Of a stretch of DNA of 6,646 nt, positions 1 through 6,318 are shown in pieces. The DNA lies in contig CAJXDV010000055.1 in assembly GCA_913052435.1 (NCBI GenBank), positions 1-6,646 on the forward strand. The letters run 5' to 3'. The position numbers and the translations under genes were made by a program. The first letter of the stretch is position 1; each line of letters opens with the position of its first letter. The notes under the pieces were generated by a model. The model was not told the origin of the DNA. It saw only the letters and a list, made by a program, of their open reading frames with translations, and searched no databases. Source of the DNA: an uncultured Pelagibacteraceae bacterium. GTDB taxonomy: Bacteria; Pseudomonadota; Alphaproteobacteria; Pelagibacterales; Pelagibacteraceae.

Positions 1-368
1 TGCATAGCAATCAATGATCCAAAAGAAAATCCAGATATCCAACATTGAGAGTTATCAAAATTTTCTCTTTCTAACCAATCTAAAGCTGCCGCAGCATCAG
101 CAAGTTCTCCTTGACCATTATCAAATTCCCCGTCACTTTTTCCAACTCCTCTAAAATTAACTCGACAAACAGAGAAATCATTATCTACAAATGTTTGGAA
201 TGTATCTACTATAACTTTATTATTCATAGTACCTCCATATTGTGGGTGCGGATGAAGAACCAATGCTATTGGGGAAGTATTTTTATTACTTTTGAAATAT
301 TTAGCCTCTAGTCTTCCGACTGGTCCTGGAATAAAAATTTCAACTATTTTGCTAGCTAATGAAGACAT
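1..368 (-). CDS. Alpha/beta hydrolase of the COG2945 type, N-terminal part (runs off left edge)
   Basis: Reading the minus strand from an ATG at 368-366 gives 122 uninterrupted codons that leave the window at position 1. Visible are an N-terminal IPGPVGRLEAKY block (residues 13-24), an HPHPQYGGTMNNK block (39-51, the usual oxyanion-hole region of this family), an NFRGVGKSDG block (71-80) and the nucleophile elbow GFSFGS (113-118) with Ser115 as the expected catalytic serine. This order of motifs is characteristic of the COG2945 group of small cytoplasmic alpha/beta hydrolases, usually a little over 200 residues. The acid and histidine of the triad would lie in the missing half. The true substrate is not known for most members; ester or peptide hydrolysis is only a family-level guess. 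It is divergent from the suf operon and shares its 128-bp upstream region. No good Shine-Dalgarno sequence precedes the start. The family call is strong, the biological role unknown. Confidence 0.88.
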   Translation of the reverse strand, partial: MSSLASKIVEIFIPGPVGRLEAKYFKSNKNTSPIALVLHPHPQYGGTMNNKVIVDTFQTFVDNDFSVCRVNFRGVGKSDGEFDNGQGELADAAAALDWLERENFDNSQCWISGFSFGSLIAM

Positions 369-444
369 TGATAATTAATCTCAAAAAAAATTATGTTTTT
401 TTATCAAAATTGAGTGGCAAAATGCAAGCTTTTATATAAGTTAT

Positions 445-469
445 AAACTTGACTAATTTAGTCGGGTAT
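445..469 (+). promoter_or_regulatory. IscR type 1 operator (predicted)
   Basis: These 25 bases match the published E. coli type 1 IscR consensus (ATASYYGACTRWWWYAGTCRRSTAT) at 24 positions; the only mismatch is A for T at the second base. The core at 451-463 is a perfect inverted repeat, GACTAA-T-TTAGTC. The site lies just ahead of an iscR-like gene and covers the -35 element and most of the spacer of the predicted promoter, so bound regulator should block RNA polymerase. In E. coli, type 1 sites are bound by cluster-loaded IscR, which predicts repression when Fe-S clusters are plentiful. Binding is inferred from the sequence match. Confidence 0.85.
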
Positions 470-476
470 ATATAAC
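449..476 (+). promoter_or_regulatory. Predicted sigma-70 promoter of the iscR-suf operon
   Basis: A -35 hexamer TTGACT (449-454, 5 of 6 bases of TTGACA) is followed after 16 bp by TATAAC (471-476, 5 of 6 bases of TATAAT). Transcription would start near 483, leaving a leader of only about 14 nt before the iscR ATG. The -35 hexamer lies inside the predicted IscR operator, an arrangement that supports both calls. TATATA at 467-472 is a poorer -10 because its spacer would be 12 bp. Confidence 0.7.
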
Positions 477-487
477 GCCTATAAATT

Positions 488-492
488 AAGGA
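488..492 (+). promoter_or_regulatory. Ribosome binding site of iscR
   Basis: AAGGA lies four bases before the ATG at 497 and supports that start. It is the only clear Shine-Dalgarno match at any gene junction in the operon. The downstream genes start at or within a few bases of the preceding stop codon with little or no such motif, which suggests translational coupling. Confidence 0.65.
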
Positions 493-496
493 AAAT

Positions 497-919
497 ATGA
501 AACTATCAAGTAAAGGACGATATGCTGTAATGGCTCTTGCAGATCTTGCAAAATTTGATCCCAAGAAACCAATTTCTTTAAGAGATATATCTTTAAGACA
601 AGATATTTCACTGGTCTATCTTGAACAATTATTCTCAAAGTTAAAAAAAAATAAAATTGTAAATAGTGTCAGAGGCAAAAAGGGTGGTTATATTTTATCA
701 AAACATTCATCAGAAATAAAAATTTCAGAAATTTTCATTGCAGTTGAAGAAAAAGTTAAAACAATGAATTGTGAGAAACATTCCAAAAAAGGATGCAATG
801 GTAGATCTGATAAATGCATAACTCATAATTTATGGGATGAACTAGATAATTATATAAACAACTTTTTTGAAAATAAGAGCCTAGAAGATTTAATTAACCA
901 TAACGAAAATAGAATTTAA
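497..919 (+). CDS. iscR: Rrf2-family Fe-S cluster-sensing regulator IscR
   Basis: A 140-residue Rrf2-family transcription factor. The N-terminal winged helix-turn-helix begins MKLSSKGRYAVMAL, contains SLVYLEQLFSKL (residues 38-49) and ends in the wing VRGKKGGY (58-65). Three cysteines and a histidine, Cys92, Cys100, Cys107 and His110 (the last two in KCITHNLW), correspond to the Cys92/Cys98/Cys104/His107 ligands of the [2Fe-2S] cluster in E. coli IscR. Glu43, the residue reported in E. coli to govern discrimination between type 1 and type 2 sites, is at the same position. The protein should therefore sense clusters and repress its own operon through the site at 445-469. Two differences from E. 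coli are visible: the ligand spacing is longer (Cys-x7-Cys-x6-Cys-x2-His against x5, x5, x2), and the chain ends about 20 residues earlier, lacking the C-terminal tail. The start is supported by AAGGA at 488-492. The stop codon abuts the sufB ATG. By operon context it could equally be named a suf regulator. Confidence 0.93.
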   Translation: MKLSSKGRYAVMALADLAKFDPKKPISLRDISLRQDISLVYLEQLFSKLKKNKIVNSVRGKKGGYILSKHSSEIKISEIFIAVEEKVKTMNCEKHSKKGCNGRSDKCITHNLWDELDNYINNFFENKSLEDLINHNENRI

Positions 920-2356
920 ATGATAGATAAAGAGTTAGAAAAATTAAAAGATTATAAATATGGTTTTACTACTGAAATAGAAAATATTAAAGCACCCAAA
1001 GGTTTAAATAAAGAAGTTATAAAATTTATCTCAAATATAAAAAAAGAACCTGAATGGATGCTTCAATGGAGATTAAAAGCTTTTGAAAGATTAAAACATT
1101 TAAAAGAACCTGATTGGCAAAAACCAAAATTTTCTAAAATTAACTATCAAGATATATATTATTATTCAGCACCCAAAAGCGCTTCTGAAAAACTCAAAAG
1201 TTTGGATGAACTTGATCCGAAACTATTAGAAACATACAATAAACTTGGAATACCTTTACAAGAACAAAAAAGATTAAATGGAATCGCAGTTGATGCGATA
1301 TTTGATTCCGTTTCTGTTGCAACAACTTTTAAAGATAAGCTAACTGAAAAAGGAGTTATTTTTTGTTCGATGTCCGAAGCAATTAAGAAACATCCAGAGT
1401 TAGTAAAAAAATATTTAGGATCAGTAATTCCTGTTAATGATCACTATTTTGCAACACTAAACTCTGCCGTTTTTACAGACGGATCGTTTGTATACATTCC
1501 TGAAAATATCAGATGTCCGATGGAATTATCCACTTATTTCAGAATAAATGCTTCTGAAACAGGTCAATTTGAAAGAACTTTAATTATTGCTGATAAAGGA
1601 AGTTATGTAAGTTATCTTGAAGGATGTACTGCACCGATGAGGGATGAAAATCAGTTACATGCAGCCAACGTAGAACTAATTGCATTAGATAATGCTGAAA
1701 TAAAGTATTCCACAGTTCAAAATTGGTATCCAGGCGATAAAAATGGAAAAGGCGGAATTTATAATTTCGTAACAAAAAGAGGACTATGCAAAGGAAAAAA
1801 TTCTAAAATTTCTTGGACTCAAGTAGAAACTGGTTCAGCTATAACTTGGAAATATCCTAGCTGTATTTTGCAAGGTGATAACTCAATAGGAGAGTTTTAT
1901 TCTATAGCAATTACAAATAATTATCAAAAAGCTGATACAGGAACCAAAATGATACACATTGGAAAAAATACTAAAAGTAAAATTATATCTAAAGGTATAT
2001 CAGCAGGATATGCTGACAATACATATAGAGGTTTAGTCAATATTTTTCCAAAAGCTAAAAATGCAAGAAATTTCACACAATGTGACTCATTATTAATAGG
2101 AAACAAGTGCGGCGCTCATACTGTACCTTATATAAAAAATAGAAATTCAGAATCAAAAATTGAACATGAGGCCACAACTTCAAAAATAAACGAAGATCAG
2201 CTTTATTATTGTCAACAAAGAGGATTAAACACAGAAGATGCGATCAGCTTAATTGTAAACGGTTTTTGCAAAGAAGTTTTACAACAATTACCAATGGAAT
2301 TTGCAGTAGAGGCGCAAAAACTAGTTGGAATCAGTTTAGAAGGAAGTGTTGGGTAA
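920..2356 (+). CDS. sufB: Fe-S cluster scaffold subunit SufB
   Basis: A 478-residue cytoplasmic SufB, the subunit of the SufBCD scaffold on which new Fe-S clusters form. The C-terminal half is very close to E. coli Suf[10 protein letters not shown] with Cys236 (E. coli Cys254), [54 protein letters not shown] with Cys388 (E. coli Cys405) and IEHEATTSK with His416/Glu417 (E. coli His433/Glu434). All residues known to matter for sulfur transfer and cluster assembly at the SufB-SufD interface are therefore kept. It is 17 residues shorter than the 495-residue E. coli protein. The difference lies mostly after YYSAP (residues 81-85), where the E. coli cysteine cluster CGNCDDTC is missing. The ATG directly follows the iscR stop codon and has no clear Shine-Dalgarno motif; the start context GFTTEIE and the overall length fit the family. 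sufC starts on the base after its stop codon. Confidence 0.97.
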   Translation: MIDKELEKLKDYKYGFTTEIENIKAPKGLNKEVIKFISNIKKEPEWMLQWRLKAFERLKHLKEPDWQKPKFSKINYQDIYYYSAPKSASEKLKSLDELDPKLLETYNKLGIPLQEQKRLNGIAVDAIFDSVSVATTFKDKLTEKGVIFCSMSEAIKKHPELVKKYLGSVIPVNDHYFATLNSAVFTDGSFVYIPENIRCPMELSTYFRINASETGQFERTLIIADKGSYVSYLEGCTAPMRDENQLHAANVELIALDNAEIKYSTVQNWYPGDKNGKGGIYNFVTKRGLCKGKNSKISWTQVETGSAITWKYPSCILQGDNSIGEFYSIAITNNYQKADTGTKMIHIGKNTKSKIISKGISAGYADNTYRGLVNIFPKAKNARNFTQCDSLLIGNKCGAHTVPYIKNRNSESKIEHEATTSKINEDQLYYCQQRGLNTEDAISLIVNGFCKEVLQQLPMEFAVEAQKLVGISLEGSVG

Positions 2357-3091
2357 ATGTTAGAAATAAAAAATTTAAAAGCAAGCATTGAGAATAAAGA
2401 AATCTTAAAAGGTTTAAATTTAAATATTAAAGCAGGAGAGGTTCATGCAATAATGGGTCCTAACGCATCAGGAAAGAGCACTCTTTCAAATATTTTATCA
2501 GGCAAAAAAGGATACGAAATTTCTGGAGAAGTGAGATTTGAAAATAATAATTTATTGAAATTGGGAATTGAAGAACGTGCTCACAAAGGAATATTTCTTG
2601 CATTTCAATATCCTTTAGAAATACCCGGAGTAAATACAAACAATTTTTTAAAAACATCATTAAATGCAATAAAAAAAGCAAGAGGAGAAAAAGAACTTGA
2701 TGCCATTGAATTTTTAAAATTAGTAAAAAAAAAATCATCTGATTTAAAAATTGAAGAAAAAATTTTAAATAGACATTTAAATGTTGGTTTTTCTGGAGGA
2801 GAAAAAAAGAAAAATGAAATTCTACAGATGTCAATTCTTAATCCAAAACTGTCGATTTTAGATGAAACAGATTCTGGCTTAGATATAGACGCTCTAAGAA
2901 TTGTTTCTGAAGGAGTAAATACTCTTAGAGGTTCTAAAAATTCTTTTTTGATAATCACACACTATCAGAGATTATTAAATTATATTAAGCCGGATTATGT
3001 TCATGTACTAAAAAATGGAAAAATAATTAAAACAGGAAACTTTGAATTAGCACTCGAACTTGAAAATAAAGGTTACGAAAATTTTTTATAA
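2357..3091 (+). CDS. sufC: Fe-S assembly ATPase SufC
   Basis: A 244-residue ABC-type ATPase, the energy-providing subunit of the SufBCD complex. It is soluble and has no membrane segments, as expected for SufC. Visible motifs are Walker [10 protein letters not shown] (residues 34-42, Lys40), Q-loop Gln84 in [12 protein letters not shown], signature [10 protein letters not shown] (145-154), Walker B ending [12 protein letters not shown] (165-176, catalytic Glu170) and the H-loop His202 in IITHYQRLL. The DETDSGLD form is specific to SufC rather than transport ATPases. The signature reads EKKKN where EKKRN is usual; this is a conservative change. A run of ten A residues at 2725-2734 encodes part of Lys124-Lys126 between the Q-loop and the signature. 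The ATG follows the sufB stop directly, and its own stop overlaps the sufD start by one base (TAATG). Confidence 0.97.
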   Translation: MLEIKNLKASIENKEILKGLNLNIKAGEVHAIMGPNASGKSTLSNILSGKKGYEISGEVRFENNNLLKLGIEERAHKGIFLAFQYPLEIPGVNTNNFLKTSLNAIKKARGEKELDAIEFLKLVKKKSSDLKIEEKILNRHLNVGFSGGEKKKNEILQMSILNPKLSILDETDSGLDIDALRIVSEGVNTLRGSKNSFLIITHYQRLLNYIKPDYVHVLKNGKIIKTGNFELALELENKGYENFL

Positions 3092-4332
3092 TGACTTTAG
3101 AATTAAAAAATAATATTGAAAAAATGTTTAAAGAAAAAAAATTGCCTAGCGAAAATATAGAATTTAGGAAAAAACAAATAGATATTTTTTTAACCAAAGG
3201 TTTTCCAAATAAAAAAATTGAAGAATGGAAATATTCTGACTTAGATCATATTATTAAACAAAATATCTCCAATCTCAATTTTGAATTAAAACTTACTGGA
3301 GATTTTAATTATAATAATTCAGAAATTTTAAATGATTTTGAACACAACAAAATTATATATGTAAATGGAAAAATAAAAAATTTTGATTTTCCATTTGAAG
3401 AGAGAGAAAATATTGAAATCAATTATAACCAAGATTTTAAGACATCAAAAAATTCAATAAATTCATTAATTAATCTAAATAATGCTCTTACATTTAATTA
3501 TTCCAAAATCAGAATTTTAAAAAACTATAACTTTAAAAAACCTTTAGTTATTTACCATTTTGGCACTAAAGATATAAACTCCAGTGTTATAAATTTTAGA
3601 TCAGATTTTGTTTTAGAAGAAAATTCATCTTTGTGTGTTATTAATATTTTTAAAAATCATTCAAAAAATAATTTTATAAATATTAATCAACAGTATAAAA
3701 TTAGTAAAAATGCCAATCTTAAAAATTATAGAATTGATTCTGAATTAAATTCAGGCATTAATTATTTCTTTACCAATATAGATTTAGAAAATAATAGCAA
3801 TTCAGAAACATTTATTTATTCTGCTGGATCAAAGTTTTTTAGAAATGAAATAAATTGTAATTTAAATGATAAATATAGCTCGGCTTTTATCAGTGGAATT
3901 ATTAATCTAAATGAATCACAACATCATGAAATAAAAACAAATATTAATCATTTATCGGAAAATACAAAAAGTTATCAATTGATCAAAAGTGTACTTAACG
4001 ATTCATCAAAAGGAGTATTCCAAGGAAAAATTTTTGTAGATCATAAAGCTCAAAAAACTGACGGGTACCAATTAAGTAAATCTTTATTATTAGACAAAGA
4101 TGCTGAATTTGATGCAAAACCTGAATTAGAAATCTATGCAGACGATGTAAAGTGCTCACATGGCTCAACTTCTGGAAATTTAGATGAGAACTCAATATTT
4201 TATTTAATGTCTAGAGGCTTGAGCTACAAACAATCAAAAAAACTTTTAGTTGATGGCTTTTTAAACGATGCAATTGAAAAAATTACAAACCAAGATGTAA
4301 AAAAATATATTAAAAAATTAATGAAAATATAA
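3091..4332 (+). CDS. sufD: Fe-S cluster assembly protein SufD
   Basis: A 413-residue SufD, the paralogue of SufB that pairs with it in the SufBCD scaffold (E. coli SufD has 423 residues). The N-terminal helical region contains the family block IEEWKYSDLD (residues 43-52). The middle is a poorly conserved, Asn-rich stretch consistent with the beta-helix core. The C-terminal part is diagnostic: HHEIKTNINHLSENTKS, VFQGKIFVDHKAQKTDGYQ and DVKCSHGSTSGNLDENSIFYLMSRGL. Cys355 and His357 in KCSHG correspond to E. coli Cys358 and His360, which contribute to the cluster site at the SufB-SufD interface. The low conservation of the first 250 residues is normal for SufD. The start overlaps the last base of sufC, implying coupled translation and matched subunit amounts. 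sufS begins three bases after the stop. Confidence 0.95.
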   Translation: MTLELKNNIEKMFKEKKLPSENIEFRKKQIDIFLTKGFPNKKIEEWKYSDLDHIIKQNISNLNFELKLTGDFNYNNSEILNDFEHNKIIYVNGKIKNFDFPFEERENIEINYNQDFKTSKNSINSLINLNNALTFNYSKIRILKNYNFKKPLVIYHFGTKDINSSVINFRSDFVLEENSSLCVINIFKNHSKNNFININQQYKISKNANLKNYRIDSELNSGINYFFTNIDLENNSNSETFIYSAGSKFFRNEINCNLNDKYSSAFISGIINLNESQHHEIKTNINHLSENTKSYQLIKSVLNDSSKGVFQGKIFVDHKAQKTDGYQLSKSLLLDKDAEFDAKPELEIYADDVKCSHGSTSGNLDENSIFYLMSRGLSYKQSKKLLVDGFLNDAIEKITNQDVKKYIKKLMKI

Positions 4333-4335
4333 TCT

Positions 4336-5556
4336 ATGAATATTTCTGATATAAAAAAACAATTTCCAATATTTAATAATAAAATTAAAAACAATGATCT
4401 TGTATATTTAGATAGCGCCAATTCAGCGCAAAAACCACAAGGTGTGATTAATAGAGTTTACGATTTTTATACAAAAGAATTTTCTAATGTAGGTAGAAGC
4501 GTACATTATCTAGCTGTAACAGCAACTAACTTGTATGAAAATACTAGATCTTCAGTTCAAAAATACATTAATGCAAAAGATAGAAATGAAATAGTTTTTA
4601 CAAAAGGCGCTACAGAAGCAATGAATTTGATTGCAAATACTTTTGGTCAAAAATACTTAAATGAAGGAGATGAAGTTTTAATTACTGAACTTGAACATCA
4701 TTCTAATTATGTTCCTTGGCATTTTTTAAGAAAATCAAAAAAAATAAACATAGAATTTGCTGAAGTAAACGAAGATGGTGAAGTTACTTTAGACAGTATT
4801 AAAAAAAAAATTACCAATAAAACAAAAATTATTGGAATAACTCATTTATCAAATGTAACTGGAGCCATTTTACCTATTAAAGAAATAATAGGCCTAGCAC
4901 ATTCAAAGGGCATACCAGTATTGATAGATGGTTGTCAAAGTGCGCCTCATTTAAAATTAGATATGCAAGATTTAGATTGCGATTTTTATGCAATTTCAGG
5001 ACACAAAATGTACGGACCCACAGGTGTTGGAATATTATATGCCAAAAAAAAATGGTTAGAAGATCTACCACCCTACCAAGGAGGAGGTGGAATGATAAAA
5101 GAGGTTAAAAAACAAGCAATTTCTTACGCTGATTTACCAAACAAATATGAAGCCGGAACAATGGCAACTGCGCAGGTAATTGCATTTAATGAGTCTATAA
5201 AATTTTTAGAAAAAATAGGAATTGAAAATATACAAAATTACGAGAAAGAACTAATTAATTATACCGTTGATACATTAAAGAAAAATAATTCAGTAAAATT
5301 AATTGCTAATCCAAAAAACAGAGGAGGGGTTATTTCGTTTACTATGGAAGGAGTTCATCCACACGATATAGCAACCATCTTAGATGAAGATGGAGTAGCT
5401 ATAAGAGCAGGCCATCATTGTTGTCAAATACTTCATGAAAAATTAGGTATCCCAGCAACCGCAAGAGTATCTATTGGTATTTACAATACCAAAGAAGATA
5501 TTGATCAACTCAACTCTTCAATAAACAAATGCAATAAAATTTTTGATTTAAAATGA
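4336..5556 (+). CDS. sufS: Cysteine desulfurase SufS
   Basis: A 406-residue class V aminotransferase-fold, PLP-dependent cysteine desulfurase, the same length as E. coli SufS. It converts cysteine to alanine and holds the released sulfur as a persulfide for cluster assembly. Active-site residues are visible: HH at 121-122 (LEHHSNYVPW), Asp198 and Gln201 (LIDGCQSAPH), the PLP lysine Lys224 (SGHKMYGPTG) and the catalytic cysteine Cys362 in RAGHHC, equivalent to E. coli Asp200, Gln203, Lys226 and Cys364. The short RxGHHC loop marks the group II (SufS) type rather than IscS/NifS. An HPHD motif at 341-344 resembles the B. subtilis SufS segment carrying His342, which exchanges as a zinc ligand with SufU; this agrees with the next gene being sufU. 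Cys362 is followed by a second cysteine (CCQI instead of the more usual CAxP). The N-terminal LDSANSAQKP differs by one residue from LDSAASAQKP. The stop overlaps the sufU start by four bases (ATGA). Confidence 0.97.
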   Translation: MNISDIKKQFPIFNNKIKNNDLVYLDSANSAQKPQGVINRVYDFYTKEFSNVGRSVHYLAVTATNLYENTRSSVQKYINAKDRNEIVFTKGATEAMNLIANTFGQKYLNEGDEVLITELEHHSNYVPWHFLRKSKKINIEFAEVNEDGEVTLDSIKKKITNKTKIIGITHLSNVTGAILPIKEIIGLAHSKGIPVLIDGCQSAPHLKLDMQDLDCDFYAISGHKMYGPTGVGILYAKKKWLEDLPPYQGGGGMIKEVKKQAISYADLPNKYEAGTMATAQVIAFNESIKFLEKIGIENIQNYEKELINYTVDTLKKNNSVKLIANPKNRGGVISFTMEGVHPHDIATILDEDGVAIRAGHHCCQILHEKLGIPATARVSIGIYNTKEDIDQLNSSINKCNKIFDLK

Positions 5557-6020
5557 ACTTAAAGGAATTATATCAAGAAATTATATTAGACCATGGAAAG
5601 AATCCAAGGAATTTAAGAAAAATTGATAATCATAATAAAGATGCCAAAGGACACAATCCTTTATGTGGAGACAGTGTTCATGTTTATTTAAAATTAAATG
5701 AAAATAAAAAGATTGAAGATATTTCTTTTGAGGGAGGAGGTTGCGCAATATCTATGGCCTCAGCATCAATTATGACAGATTTAATTAAAGACAAAGAAGA
5801 ATTTGAAGTTAAAGAAATAGTTAATGATTTTTTAGAAATGATTAAAGAAAAAGATGATTTAAAAAATAATATTTTAAGTGATGATGAAAAAACTAAGTTG
5901 ATGTGTTTCTCGGGTGTTAAGCAATATCCAATGCGAGTTAAATGTGCTACACTATCTTGGCACACCTTAACATCAGCAATAAATAACTCACAAGAAATAG
6001 TTAATACTGAAAAAAATTAA
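5553..6020 (+). CDS. sufU: SufU-type zinc sulfurtransferase / IscU-fold protein
   Basis: A 155-residue IscU/NifU-N-fold protein. The N-terminus LYQEIILDHGKNPRN, PLCGDSV (Cys38, Asp40), GGGCAISMASASIMT (Cys64) and YPMRVKCATLSWHTL (Cys131) are the family landmarks. Several features mark SufU rather than scaffold IscU: an insertion of roughly 20 residues that leaves 66 residues between Cys64 and Cys131, the PxRxKCATLxW ending, and absence of the LPPVKxHCS motif with its histidine. In B. subtilis, the equivalent Cys41, Asp43, Cys66 and Cys128 bind zinc, and the protein accepts the SufS persulfide; the same role is inferred here. An additional cysteine (Cys118) lies in the insertion region. There is no sufE in the operon, so SufU is the likely partner of SufS. 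The gene overlaps sufS by four bases. A scaffold role cannot be excluded from sequence. Confidence 0.92.
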   Translation: MNLKELYQEIILDHGKNPRNLRKIDNHNKDAKGHNPLCGDSVHVYLKLNENKKIEDISFEGGGCAISMASASIMTDLIKDKEEFEVKEIVNDFLEMIKEKDDLKNNILSDDEKTKLMCFSGVKQYPMRVKCATLSWHTLTSAINNSQEIVNTEKN

Positions 6021-6021
6021 T

Positions 6022-6318
6022 ATGAATTTAAAAAAAAAAGTAATTTCAGAAATAAAGAAAATTTATGATCCAGAAATTCCTGTAAATATTTATGAACTAG
6101 GATTGATCTATGATATTTCAATTATAAATAAAGATGTTAAGGTAAAAATGACTTTAACAACTCCTAATTGTCCAGTTGCTGAAAGTTTGCCGAAAGAAGT
6201 AAAAGATAGTATAATGGAAATAAAGGAAGTAAATAAAGTTGATCTCGATCTAATTTGGGATCCTCCTTGGGATAAATCAATGATGTCAGAAGCTGCAAAA
6301 CTTGAACTAAATTTATGA
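6022..6318 (+). CDS. sufT: SUF-associated DUF59/MIP18-family protein SufT
   Basis: A 98-residue single-domain protein of the DUF59 (MIP18, PaaD-like) family, the standalone SUF-associated type. Visible are DPEIPVNIYELGLIYDI (residues 16-32), the TTPNCPV loop (46-52) with the conserved Cys50, and LIWDPPWDKSMMSEAAK near the C-terminus. Proteins of this group assist Fe-S protein maturation, as shown for SufT in some Gram-positive bacteria; the biochemical step is not settled. Codons 4-6 lie in a ten-base A run (6030-6039). The ATG is one base after the sufU stop, and the gene overlaps sufA by four bases (ATGA). The position between the sulfur-transfer genes and sufA is usual for suf operons of alphaproteobacteria. 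Confidence 0.92.
   Translation: MNLKKKVISEIKKIYDPEIPVNIYELGLIYDISIINKDVKVKMTLTTPNCPVAESLPKEVKDSIMEIKEVNKVDLDLIWDPPWDKSMMSEAAKLELNL

Noticed and set aside
111..311. Plus-strand 66-codon open frame opposite the hydrolase
   Set aside because: It lies antisense to a gene with clear family motifs on the minus strand, and its product resembles no family.
390..420. Possible minus-strand promoter for the hydrolase: TTGCCA (420-415) and CATAAT (395-390)
   Set aside because: The spacer would be 19 bp and both hexamers are imperfect. In DNA this AT-rich, such matches arise often by chance.
438..450. Small inverted repeat AAGTT-ATA-AACTT just upstream of and overlapping the operator edge
   Set aside because: Five-base arms made largely of A and T are expected by chance here, and it matches no iron-regulator box I know (Fur, Irr, RirA).
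369..496. Searched for a riboswitch, small RNA or attenuator ahead of the operon
   Set aside because: The predicted leader is only about 14 nt, too short for a structured RNA, and no hairpin followed by a T run is seen on the operon strand.
2460..2958. Two long minus-strand open frames (124 and 117 codons) opposite sufC
   Set aside because: They are Phe/Leu-rich mirror translations of the Lys-rich, A-rich sufC coding strand. There is no motif and no ribosome binding site, and sufC is beyond doubt.
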